The translations under genes and the position numbers were made by a program. The notes beneath the pieces were generated by a model. That model had not been told where the DNA came from. It worked only from the letters and a program-made list of their open reading frames with translations, and ran no database searches. A DNA stretch of 64,000 nucleotides. It comes from Arion vulgaris. Taxonomy: Eukaryota; Mollusca; Gastropoda; Stylommatophora; Arionidae. Positions 1 through 10,320 of this stretch are shown in pieces (position 1 is the first letter of the stretch; each line of letters begins with the position of its first letter). The DNA lies in contig CM036764.1 of assembly GCA_020796225.1 (NCBI GenBank), positions 25,332,233 through 25,396,232 of the forward strand. Direction: 5' to 3'.

Positions 1-302
1 ATACATACATACATACATACATACATACATACATACATACATACATACATACATACATACATACATACATACATACATACATACATACATACATACATAC
101 ATACATACATACATACATACATACATACATACATACATACATACATACATACATACATACATACATACATACATACATACATACATACATACATACATAC
201 ATACATACATACATACAATACATACATACATACATACATACATACATACATACATACATACATACATACATACATACATACATACATACATACATACATA
301 CA

Positions 303-333
<31 letters not shown>

Positions 334-579
334 CATACATACATACATACATACATACATACATACATACATACATACATACATACATACATACATACAT
401 ACATACATACATACATACATACATACATACATACATACATACATACATACATACATACATACATACATACATACATACATACATACATACATACATACAT
501 ACATACATACATACATACATACATACATACATACATACATACATACATACATACATACATACATACATACATACATACA

Positions 580-610
<31 letters not shown>

Positions 611-847
611 CATACATACATACATACATACATACATACATACATACATACATACATACATACATACATACATACATACATACATACATACATACATACA
701 TACATACATACATACATACATACATACATACATACATACATACATACATACATACATACATACATACATACATACATACATACATACATACATACATACA
801 TACATACATACATACATACATACATACATACATACATACATACATAC

Positions 848-895
<48 letters not shown>

Positions 896-950
896 CATAC
901 ATATATACATACATACACACATACATAAATACATATATATATATACATAA
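1..950. repeat. (ATAC)n microsatellite array
   Basis: About 900 bp of nearly pure ATAC tetranucleotide with a few slips (near 217, 304, 580 and 849), decaying after about 890 into AT-rich variants. Open frames through it on the minus strand encode only Met-Tyr-Val-Cys repeats and are artefacts of the 4-bp period. The array runs off the left edge, so its full length is unknown. Confidence 0.99.
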
Positions 951-1170
951 ATGCATGCCTGCGTGCGTACGTCTGTGTGTCTGCATGATTGATATTTATC
1001 AATAATTTGTTATAGAAATTTGGCATTCGTTTCTTTCGTAAATAATAAAAACGTTACTTTTGATTAAATACTTCATTTTTCAATATAATAAAATGTATTC
1101 ATTATTTATATAGAAGACGAACACAACAATCCTCATTGAGTAATAGATTATTTGTTTTATACAACACAAA

Positions 1171-1323
1171 ATGCCAAACAAACCAGGCATCAGATTAATA
1201 GTTAACATCAATTTTGAAAGAGAAAAATATTTCCACAATCACATGTTGAATGTTGACAAGGCAATGGCTGATATAGCTAAGCAAAGACAGCAGGAGGTTG
1301 GGATCAGCATTGGCAAGTTTTGA
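1171..1323 (+). CDS. Small ORF of 50 codons, unrecognised
   Basis: An ATG-to-TGA frame of 50 residues starting MPNKPGIRLIV, rich in charged residues. I recognise no domain. It lies between the ATAC array and the astacin duplication, with no convincing splice partner. It could be chance or a repeat remnant. Confidence 0.12.
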   Translation: MPNKPGIRLIVNINFEREKYFHNHMLNVDKAMADIAKQRQQEVGISIGKF

Positions 1324-1389
1324 AAATGACACATTAGAGAAGTGGTAAAGTACCTATTTGTATAAATAGCGAGTCTTAGAAATCATTGA

Positions 1390-1461
1390 CATGTCATTTG
1401 CTAGTAACATGCCACCGGCAATGAACATGTCATTTGCTAGTAACATGCCACCGGCAATGAA
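1390..1461. repeat. 36-bp direct repeat, two copies
   Basis: Two adjacent identical 36-bp units (1390-1425 and 1426-1461), each containing ATTTGCTAGTAACATGCC. The rest of 951-1790 shows only AT-rich sequence and nothing I can name. Confidence 0.85.
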
Positions 1462-2201
1462 CATGCTTTTGCCATTAAGATATCATTATGAATTAATATA
1501 TAATTTGTCACTAGCTTACAATTTACCATTAACACAGCATTTGGGTGAGTCTGGTTGAATAGTTAAACGCAGTGAGTTTTTCTGGCGGCAATATCCCGTG
1601 TAGGACACCTCGGAAAGGTGAAATATTTTGGTTTTTTCATGTAAGGAAGAAAACAAAAAAATTGCGTGGCGACAGCCTCAGGTAAACGGAATGGTTTCAT
1701 CAATACTATAAAACCACCAATCTTATTCTCAAATACTGAGAAGAAACCTCTATAATAATTGTTTTTTGTGACATTTGTCAGTTTCAGGACATAAGGTTCT
1801 ATTTTAAGGTGGCAGAAATGAGCAAAAAATTGTTTCGTCACACTTATCACATCCGTGAATGAATTTAGTATATAAGTTATTCCAATTCTACTGATAAATT
1901 ATCTTGATAGGGTTTACCTAACTCTAAACTACGTTAAGTTCTGAGATATATATTATATATTCATCTCATATCGTTGTACTTTACATAGTGCCTGCAAGTA
2001 ATTACCACATGAGAGATAACCATTTTGCTAATTGTTAAAGTTATACACTAAAGAAACAGATAAACGCTGTAGCTTTCAGTAACAGAATAAAAACAGTTTT
2101 GCTAATTGTAAACGTAGTACACAAAGTGAACGAACAAATTCAACATCTTAGAATAGTTTTTAAAAAAAACAATTTATGTAATCAGAAATATTTTATGAGA
2201 A

Positions 2202-2208
2202 CATAAAA
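2202..2208 (+). promoter_or_regulatory. Degenerate TATA-like site, astacin copy A
   Basis: CATAAAA lies 59 bp upstream of the copy A start codon. The aligned position in copy B reads TATAAAA. If this is the core promoter, copy A has lost the first T of the TATA box. This is inference from position only. Confidence 0.35.
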
Positions 2209-2260
2209 CCGATTATATCCATATTTACTTCACAATTTATTAGACAAGAAAGTTTGGAAA

Positions 2261-5200
2261 ATGAAAATGCAGTTTTTCAGAAGTCTTCATCTGCTACCTT
2301 GTTTATGTATGGTAAGTTAATTTGTAACTGTCATAGTCTTTTTTTATTTTGTCCGCTTTGATTCCATGTGTAATCGTGGCCTCTAATATGGTCCTATTTT
2401 TCGTGAAAGCTTGCTTTCTTTATCTCCAGTATCCCCCGTCATTCAGACGAGTCTTACTCCGACTTCAGAGGTATTTGTAATTGTAAACATTCGCCCTCCC
2501 AAGCCGATATACTGGCTCCTGGTATTGTTTAAGATGACTTAAAGTCAGTATAATGGCTGGTTGAGGAAATATATATTGAAATATAAATTCGTTCAGAGAT
2601 AAACAAAATTACAGAGTGAAACAGTTAGAATCCCCAAGTAAAGGATCAGGGTCTATTGTAGTCCAACCCTGTATAATAACTCATTGATAATTTTGGTCAA
2701 GCTGACCTCAAATCCCTCAAAGTGTTATCAACATCACTGTTGGTGAAGCTATCTTAGTTTATGTTGTTGATGTTTCTGCTATGCAAATACTGTTTGTGTT
2801 GACATTGTTTGTGTGTAAATCTATTTCATTTATGTTATTCTAATGTTGTGTTTACTGCTCTAGTTTATTTTAATTAAACGTCGTTTTATTGTCCCATTCA
2901 GTTTTCAAACATACAATATGATTTTACGTTAATAACAAACAATGTAAAACGCAACATCATCCAATATTTCTAACAACCCAGTATTAGTTCCATGATGTAA
3001 ACACTTTTAGTCTATCCGGCTTGGTTGAGACTGCTAGGGATTAGATTTCTGCCAGCATAGCTAAATATCTCCAAGACACACAAAATACTCCAACCGCGCT
3101 AAGGCAAGCTCTTCTGAAGGAAAATATCTATTCAGTAAAGTGAAATAATTATTCAGTGCACAAAATATATTTTATAAGTTTCTTTATTCTCGGCTGAAAA
3201 ATATTAATTTCTTCACGTAAATTATTTCTTACATTCAGTAAATACATCTTACCTCGTGTAAATTGTTATTTTCATCATGTAGAATATCTAAACACATTTT
3301 TACCCCTCTTCACAAATATTAGTTTACATGATTTAAAATATTTCTTTCATTCAGCTTAATATATATTTGATAACCATTTCTTGACAGATGTACCTTTACC
3401 TTGGACTGGCTGCTGGTGAAACCATTGACGAAGTTATAGCAAGTTCATTGACAGCTGTCACTGATATTGATCTTCTAAGCGACATAGCTGGATCTGAGTT
3501 ACTTGTAGATCTGGACATGATACTTACTATGGAGCAGTACACATTGCTTTATGTAAGTCAAAGAACATGCTAGAATAAATTGTTGTTTATTATTTTTTAT
3601 AAAGAAAATTTCATTAACTTAACGAAATATAGTCACGAAATTCTATTTATCTAAAGAGAGTCACGAGAAATATTCTTAGAATGAATGATTGATTGAACAT
3701 TCTTAGAATGATTGAGTGATTGATTGAATATTCTTAGAATGATTGAATGATTGAACATCCTTAGAATAATTGAATAATTGATTGATTGATTGAATATTCT
3801 TAGAATGATTGATTGATTGATTAACTGAACATTCTTAGAATGATTGATTGATTGAATATTCTTAGAATGCTCTAGGCAAAGAAGAGGAAATATATAAAGA
3901 TGTGTCAGTACGTGAAGCTGGAGGGACATCTTCTCATAAACAATATCATGTCTCGGAAACTGAAATATTTTTGTCGTATTAATGGCCACAGTAGACTTCA
4001 GTGGTTTAGAGAGAAAATTGTAATAGATGATATAGATCCTGGAAGACGAGGCAGGTGACGACAAAAATGACTATGCAAGTTGTTATAAGAAAAAAGAATT
4101 TATGAAAAAAAACGACAAAGAACTAGCTAGAATATCAAAGTTTACCAAGCGTGTTATCTTGAAAGTGACGTTCTGAAAAGTACATAGGAAACTATATGAA
4201 AAAATGAGAGCGATAACAAAAACAAAGAAATGGTAGTATATCACGCACAAGTGTTTTTAACTGGTTTTTTTAAAAATTAAAAACTCAGAATCGGGGTTAA
4301 ATTTTATAACTTATTTGAAATGATTGTTCTCTTCAAGAATTTGAAAATATATGTGAGAATATTTGATTAATCATGAAAACGCTCACAGAAGGTTGGTCAA
4401 TGCAGAATTTGTGAATGCATTGGTTGGAGTTTCGTAATCATAAATCTAGTTTTCCCGCTGTTGGTATCTGTTTGGCCATTAATTAGTATATAGTAGATAA
4501 CATCTTTCTATTAGCTTGTGAAGTTCATGCCTTTAATAAATATATTCCCTTAAATCAACAATAACAATTTATGACATACAACTTTCACTTTCAGGGTAAT
4601 ACAAATACTGCCAACAACGCTAAAACAAGTCTACGCAAGAAGCGAAAGGCTATAAAAAGTCTTACACATCGTTGGCCCAAGAAAGAAATTCCATACAATA
4701 TCCAGACCGCAACTTTCACAGCTGGAGAAACTTCTGAAATTTACAAAGCAATTGATGAATGGGAAATCAACACTTGCATTCGGTTCCGAAATAAGACTAG
4801 TTCTGATTTGAACTACGTCAATTTTCAAAACGGCTCAGGATGTTCATCACACGTTGGTATGTTCGTTAGAAAACAAGCTATTTCACTGGCAAAAGGTTGC
4901 AGATCGAAGGGCATTATTCTTCACGAAATAGGACACGCAGTTGGGTTTTATCACGAGCACAGTCGTCCGGATAGAGACGATTATGTGGTTATTAACACTG
5001 AAAACATACAAAACTCCAATGTGTCTCGCAATTTCCTAAAACACAATTCATCAACTGTGTCACTCTACGGTGTACCGTACGATTACACGAGCATTATGCA
5101 CTACGGAGGAAAGTACTTTAATGGTAGAAACAACAAATACACAATCCAGACGAAAGATTCTGCTTATCAAGAGATTATTGGAAATCGCAAAGGACTAAGT

Positions 5201-5449
5201 TTCAATGACATCAAACTTGCCAATTTGATGTATAACTGCAGTGAAAAATGCCAGTCGTCTATCAGGTGCCCGAAAGACGGTTTTGTGGGCAGAGACTGTC
5301 AATGTTGGTGCCCCGGTAATCCAGTTAAAAAATGCGATGGGACAAGAATAATCGCACAACGCCCAATGCCGAAAACCACGATAAGATTCTCAGCAAGAAC
5401 AACAGTGCGACCAAATGTTAGATCTACACGAAGACCCACAACAGGGTAA
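2261..5449 (+). CDS. Astacin-family zinc metalloprotease, copy A (ShKT domains lost from frame)
   Basis: Three exons: 2261-2311 (signal peptide start), 3388-3552 (rest of signal and propeptide), 4595-5449 (maturation site to stop), all phase-0 GT-AG junctions, 356 residues in total. The propeptide has a DMIL..EQ segment like the astacin aspartate-switch region. A basic RKKRK site precedes the mature protease. The catalytic motif [19 protein letters not shown] and the Met-turn SIMHYGG are intact, with the four expected astacin cysteines and then a Cys-rich stretch ([12 protein letters not shown] onward). The frame ends in TAA at 5447, just after a Thr/Arg-rich linker. Compared with copy B, 140 nt are replaced by 6 nt here, removing the first ShKT domain and shifting the second out of frame. 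It may be an active protease without ShKT domains. An alternative is that GGTAAGAG at 5445 acts as a splice donor. A secreted peptidase; substrate unknown. Confidence 0.85.
2340..2520. repeat. Interspersed repeat in astacin intron 1 (also 13600-13760 and, inverted, 62110-62340)
   Basis: Sequence around GACTTCAGAGGTATTTGTAA matches copy B intron 1, as expected from the duplication. It also matches the reverse complement of about 62190-62290 in the last part of the window. The third, distant copy shows this is a mobile repeat that was already in intron 1 before duplication. Confidence 0.6.
3655..3880. repeat. Minisatellite of ATTCTTAGAAT palindromes with (ATTG)n spacers
   Basis: Seven near-identical ATTCTTAGAAT motifs separated by runs of GATT/ATTG. 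The aligned place in copy B (16197-16213) has the motif once, within a 17-nt inverted repeat. The array is therefore a copy-A-specific expansion in intron 2. Confidence 0.85.
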
Positions 5450-5450
5450 G

Positions 5451-5687
5451 AGCACAAGGAGACACTGCACAACTTGGGGTAATCAAGGCTACTGTACTGG
5501 TATGTTCTCTGCCTTTATGAGCACACATTGCAACGAGACATGTGGTCTCTGTCGAAGTCTTTTTATGGACAGAACAGCTGTCTTGAAAAGAGACTCCGGT
5601 GACCGTGCAGATAATGGTGTAAATAAAGTAACTTCCGGTTTGATACCATTTTTATGTGAAATGTTTAAATATTGTGGAAAGATGTAA
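5451..5687 (+). pseudogene. Out-of-frame second ShKT domain and tail of astacin copy A
   Basis: After the copy A stop, the sequence still encodes, in another frame, the second six-cysteine ShKT domain (about CTTWGNQGYC to NETCGLC) and the C-terminal tail ending FKYCGKM before TAA at 5685. It aligns with 19691-19927 of copy B. With no intervening stop the segment looks fairly recent, but it has no visible start of its own. It could be reached only by splicing around 5447 or by a frameshift. Confidence 0.75.
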
Positions 5688-5879
5688 ATATTTGATTATT
5701 GTTACATAATTATACCTTTTCAATTTTTGAGCGAGTTATTTAAATAACAAGTTGTAACATTAAAAAAAAAAAGAATTGATATACAGTAAATTTATTATAT
5801 GATACAATTGAATGTAAACATTGGTAATGTAGGGAAATGAATGCTGCTCTTCTGTAGATGTTCTATCGCGCCTAGTTGC

Positions 5880-6400
5880 AATTTACAGAATACAAGAGAG
5901 GAAAAGTTGATCTATTCTCGCTAACCCGGAAACCACATGAATGAAGACTGATGATCTAACGTTTACGGCACTGAGACAAAGCTCCGAGTATAAAAAACAT
6001 GTATCACGACAGTCCTCTTTCGTTGATCTGAGACTTTGTAAACTGATAGACAAATAAAATGTTTATTAAAAGTAATAAAAGAAAGATTTGCTAGAAGACT
6101 AAATATGTATAAATGAGAAGATAGATAAGATTACCAATACCAGACTTCAAAGCACAAGCTAGTTTACAAGATATAAATAAAGAGATAAAAAGGAGAAAAT
6201 GGCGATAGATTGTTTTATCCTCGGAAGATAAAAGAAAAACGATACAATGCAGTGGACACCACAGGGACAGCAGAAAAAGAGAAAGGTTTAAGTTACACAT
6301 GGAAGCGAAGTTTTGAAGAAAAAAATACTTCAACTCATTAATAGAATTAGGTTCGCGCTAGAGATCAAGACAAAGGGACACAGTGAGTGGACATTATTTA
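5880..6400 (+). mobile_element. Decayed RTE-type LINE C-terminal fragment (copy A of duplicated fragment)
   Basis: Aligns with 20180-20650 in copy B, where a reverse-transcriptase C-terminal reading frame is still visible. Here the frame is broken by many indels. The LINE was inserted before the segmental duplication. Confidence 0.6.
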
Positions 6401-6704
6401 TCTCTGACTTATGTGCAGTTGGGATAGATGAGGACTAATGCTGAGGATGAAACAAATGATAATCAAATATGTGAAACTCTTGGGGAAACATCAAACATAG
6501 TACACATTATAACAACAAATAACATATTTAATGTTTTAGAAAAATAAATGTAGGCAGAAAGAGGGACAGTAAATATTCCGGAGCGGTGTAAATTGACTAA
6601 GTAATGAATTTGTGATTTGGTTTTTTATTATTATAAAATTATTTGTATTTTTCATTGCATTCCCTTACAATTGGGTTATCCATTATGACATCATACATGT
6701 GTGT

Positions 6705-7377
6705 CACCAACATATTATCATTTATTTAAATACACACATTTGAAATGTAGCAGGGAATATGACACCATGTTTTCCCCTTGCTTCTTTTCAATTAACCAAA
6801 GGGGTAACAATATACCTGGGCGGTGGAACATATCATTACAGACCAGATATGTTAGCAATGAGACTTCTTCTTAACTAGAAGAAGATTTATGCCCCTGTTT
6901 TATTTCTCATGCAGCTAAGTTGAGGTTAATTGTATTCTTTTTTTGAACATTTGGGTGAGTGTCCGGCCACAAATATAAATTTGGTGGGTATTTCCTTAAC
7001 TAGGTTTGAACTTATGCCCTGCCTTTCTTTCTCCTGCAGTCAACTTAGGGTTAATTGTATTCTTGTTTTTCTAGAAATTCCATAGGTCACAAATATCAAA
7101 TTAGCTGGGATTTTCCCAACCAGCAACTAGATTTGACCGCGAGAATTATATTCTAGGACAATGACTGATTTGGATACAAAGAAAATTGCCAGTGGTTAAA
7201 TAGAAGGCTTTTTGTAGATTATGAGATCATCTTCGCACAGACTTGGTAGAGGGACAGTTGGTCAAGGGACTTCGCACACACACTTCACAGAGACGGAGGG
7301 GCAGATAGGTACCCAGGAACAGGCAGTTAGGTAGTCCCGAGACAGTAACAGACAGTTAATTGATAGGAGGAAAGATT
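6705..7377. other. Copy-A-specific sequence without genes; weak 125-bp direct repeat
   Basis: Absent from copy B. About 6880-7000 and 7001-7125 look like two diverged copies of one unit (shared TTATGCCC, GGTTAATTGTATTCTT and CACAAATAT landmarks in the same order). I see no coding sequence. Confidence 0.5.
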
Positions 7378-7667
7378 AACCAGTGCTTGGTAGTCTACAG
7401 ATAGTGACATCATGCAAGCTAACCAGTGCTTGGTAGTCTACAGATAGGGACATCATTCAAGCTAACCAGTGCTTGGTAGTCGAAAGTTGGTGACATCATT
7501 CAAGCTAACCAGTGCTTGGCAGTCTACAGTTGGTGACATCATTCAAGCTAACCAGTGCTTGGTAGTCTACAGTTGGTGACAGCATTCAAGCTAACCAGTG
7601 CTTGGTAGTCTACAGATAGTGACATCATTCAAGCTAACCAGTGCTTGGTAGTCTACAGTTGGTGACC
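7378..7667. repeat. 43-bp minisatellite, six full units and a partial seventh
   Basis: Units begin AACCAGTGCTTGG at 7378, 7421, 7464, 7507, 7550, 7593 and 7636, an exact 43-bp period with a few substitutions (ATAGTGAC versus TTGGTGAC). There are no variable spacers, so it is a plain tandem array. Confidence 0.97.
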
Positions 7668-8430
7668 ACGCCAGAACTTAGTATTATCAACAAGACATCC
7701 CTGACGGTGTTGACTTTGACCTAAATAGAGAGACAGTTGCAACTAAATAGAAAAAAAGACATAAACAAGAAATATTCAAGGCGGTTCGATCGAAAAGGAG
7801 ACATTTCAAATAAAAGGGACATACTCAAGGACTTCTGAACAGAAACATTCATGTTCATATTTTTTGGCAGAAGAGATAAGTAGACCATAATATTTAATAC
7901 GATTATATTTACGGTTGTATTTTTTTGGATATAGAGGTGTCTTAATATGATGAGGTAATATACTTTATATATTTTTTTTCAGGAAGATTGGTTGTTTTAA
8001 ATTTAGATATGAAGAAAATTGACAAATGCTAAACAGAACCATAAATAATCAACTGATTTGCATGTTTATATATATGAATGTATATTTTTGTATTGAAATA
8101 AGCAAATGAATAAATAAAAGTTGAGAATCAGATTGATTCTCACATAAGTATAATATCTTTGACGGTCGTTTTAAATTGGATTATATTATATGTTAGAGTG
8201 TGATAGTTGTCGAGTTAGTAGTGTTTATGTTGCAGTGACGAAAGATAAAAGATAATAGGTCAGACCAGAAGCAGTAACTCAAGCATTTACGATTACATTA
8301 AATGTTGCCGTTGACCCAAGGATAGAACACAGGATTACAGTAGACAAGCCTTGACGGCTACATAAATGGTGCAGTGACCGAGGATATCAGAGCCAAGAAA
8401 CAGCAGTACAGTAGCCAAGCCTTGACGGCT
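7668..8430. other. Gene-free AT-rich stretch with a short direct repeat
   Basis: Nothing recognisable is coded. The phrase CAAGCCTTGACGGCTACA occurs at about 8345 and again at about 8416, marking a diverged direct repeat at the right end. Confidence 0.5.
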
Positions 8431-8939
8431 ACAGAAACAGGCAGACGATGTTGTAATTGTTTGACGATATGTTTAATTTTTGTTTTGGGAACTGATTGAT
8501 TGTGGAGATAATTGACATTCTTATCATTTGCTTTTGTCAACCTTTTTGTTTATTGAAACCTTTTTTTTACCTGGATGTACATGTGAACCATTGTTAGATC
8601 ATATATATATATATATATATGTTCAGGGTAGTCAGACATTTCGGTTTTACATTGATTGATCCGTTTTCAGTTTCTTCATCTCAGTGTTCCAAAACACTTT
8701 TTCTGGACACAAAATGACACTTTTAAAAAAATCGTCAATTGCTCATAAAAAAGTAGTTTAGTTTAATGTGTGTTGAAATTATACAAGTATAAAAATTTTC
8801 TCTCTAAGAGGTCAACGAAACAATGAATATTAAGAAGAAATGAAGTTAAATTGTTTAGAACCAAAGGATACTAACCATAGTTAACATCTTATGGTTATGG
8901 TTAACAATCTGAATAAACTTAATTTACCAATTGTTATTA

Positions 8940-9300
8940 TTCAACTTTCACGGGAATTCAGTTGTATCAGGTTTTACTGGCAATCGGAATGAGGGACAGT
9001 TTATGTGGGATCGGAAGATCAGAGGAAAAGGATAAGAAATTAACTTTAAAAGTGGTTTAGATTTAAACTAAACTCAACTTTTAAGGGGGCGAGAATTCTG
9101 TTGTATCATGTTTTGCTAAAAACGGAATGAGGGAAATTTTTAAATTATTTGTCAACTTTCACGGGAACGTGAATTCTGTTGTATCATGTTTTACTGGCAA
9201 TAGGAATGAGGGATAATTTAAATTATTTGTCAACTTTCACGGGAACGGGAATTTTGTTGTATCAGGTTTTACTGGCAATCCGAATGAGGGACATTTTAAT
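8940..9300. repeat. Degenerate tandem repeat of about 80 bp
   Basis: At least four degenerate units share the order CAACTTTCACGGGAA, then TTGTATCA, then TTTTACTGGCAAT, then AATGAGGGA. They lie in the spacer between the two duplication copies. Confidence 0.8.
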
Positions 9301-9339
9301 CTTATGTGGCCAACCGACAAAGTTTTCAAACTTTCATGG

Positions 9340-9530
9340 AGACAAAACGTATTGTTTTTAATGGGGAAGACGCCGATTTTGAGGCAACGGAGCATGTCGC
9401 TTTAATGGAATTTACAAATAGATTTAAACCAAATTCCCCGTGCGAAGAACGGGGTAAAACTGCTAGTATCTTATATGCACAAAACACTATGCAAACGATC
9501 TGGCAATTTGAACCCAAATTGAAAATATTC
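9340..9530 (+). mobile_element. Jockey-like LINE fragment, left part
   Basis: Short broken reverse-transcriptase-like frame ending at a segment equivalent to the YADD region (compare 23569-23586). It is interrupted by the SINE at 9530 and appears to resume near 9690. Confidence 0.4.
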
Positions 9531-9682
9531 TTCTTCTTCTTCGAACGCTCAATATCGATCACTTATTAACCAATCTTTGTTGATTTCTGCGATGCTTTTT
9601 ATTTACTAGTGTAGCTTCCCTAGGCCCTACCTCAGTCGCCTCTTATGACATGTATTGTAGGTTGCAGTACAACACATGAGCA
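9530..9682 (-). mobile_element. SINE family 1, truncated copy
   Basis: On the minus strand it ends in a (GAA)n tail (CTTCTTCTTCTTCG on +) and carries the core GTAAGAGGCGACTGAGG in diverged form. It shares the body GGGAAGCTACACTAGTAAAT with the other family 1 copies. It is inserted into a Jockey-like LINE fragment. Confidence 0.75.
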
Positions 9683-9707
9683 AATCGAAAGTTAAGAACA
9701 GCAATGA

Positions 9708-10320
9708 TCAAAATGCAACAATCCATAAATGCAATTTAAAAAATGCGCAGACAAATGGCGAGTCACAACACTCATCCTCCACCAAACCCGAAGTGTTCAT
9801 TGTTATGTTCTTTTGGTATTGTGTTTTTAGCCGTACTCCCAGATGGACGAAGCTGCTACGTTTTAGTCGTTCAAGAGCCAGATCATCTAATCTTGGTTTC
9901 ATTGGATGCAAGGGCATAATGGTGTATTTCTCCAACTGGATCATACTTTTGGTTTCTCTTCTGTATGCCAGTGTCTGTACTCAAGTGGTTTTTTGCATCT
10001 CTGTGATAGGTGTAGATATTATAGCTCAGACGATGATCCTGGGTGCTTAAATTTGTACTCTGTCCAATAGGCTAACTGCAGGTGTGAGTTATCAGCTGTG
10101 GTCCTTGCTGTTGGGCCGAACTCTAGGTTGGGTCTTATTGTTCCTTTGTAAACTTTATTTTAGTGTGTGTTCATTAGCTCCCCAGTTGGTACCTGCAATG
10201 ATTCTTCTGTTGGCCATTACTTCTGTGATTTCTATATGTTTGTTCCAATTGAGTCCTTTATCAATTTTAATCCCTAAATTACACTTGATACGCCCCAACA
10301 ACCACATCTCCTGATGAGGA
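9708..10320 (-). mobile_element. Jockey-like LINE reverse-transcriptase C-terminal fragment
   Basis: Minus-strand frames read LGIKIDKGLNWNKHIEITEV and then NWGAN..TLK, followed by PLHPMKPRLDDLALERLKRS. This is the typical order of the thumb and post-RT region of Jockey-type elements. Frameshifts and stops show it is dead. It abuts the plus-strand fragment of the same element type at about 9795, an inverted junction. Confidence 0.65.

Larger units (their letters stand above)
1793..8605. repeat. Segmental duplication copy A (pairs with 13022-21170)
   Basis: Exon and intron sequence of copy A aligns by eye with copy B from the shared AAGGTTCTATTTTAAGG at the left to the shared GGCAGACGATGTTGTAA region at the right (about 8430-8605 versus 21025-21170). 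About 6705-8430 is present only in A. Several transposon insertions are present only in B. The duplication therefore includes promoter, introns and flanks, so it arose at DNA level and not by retroposition. Confidence 0.9.

Noticed and set aside
303..1026. Long minus-strand frames of Met-Tyr-Val-Cys repeats
   Set aside because: Pure translation of the ATAC array; present in several frames because the array has no stops.
4571..4594. ATG at 4571 (and at 18680) as the start of a separate gene
   Set aside because: These codons lie in the intron's polypyrimidine/acceptor region. The mature exon starts after CAG at 4594/18703, and upstream exons supply the signal peptide.
7378..7667. Regularly spaced repeat resembling a CRISPR array
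   Set aside because: The whole 43-bp unit is repeated with no variable spacers, and the genome is animal.
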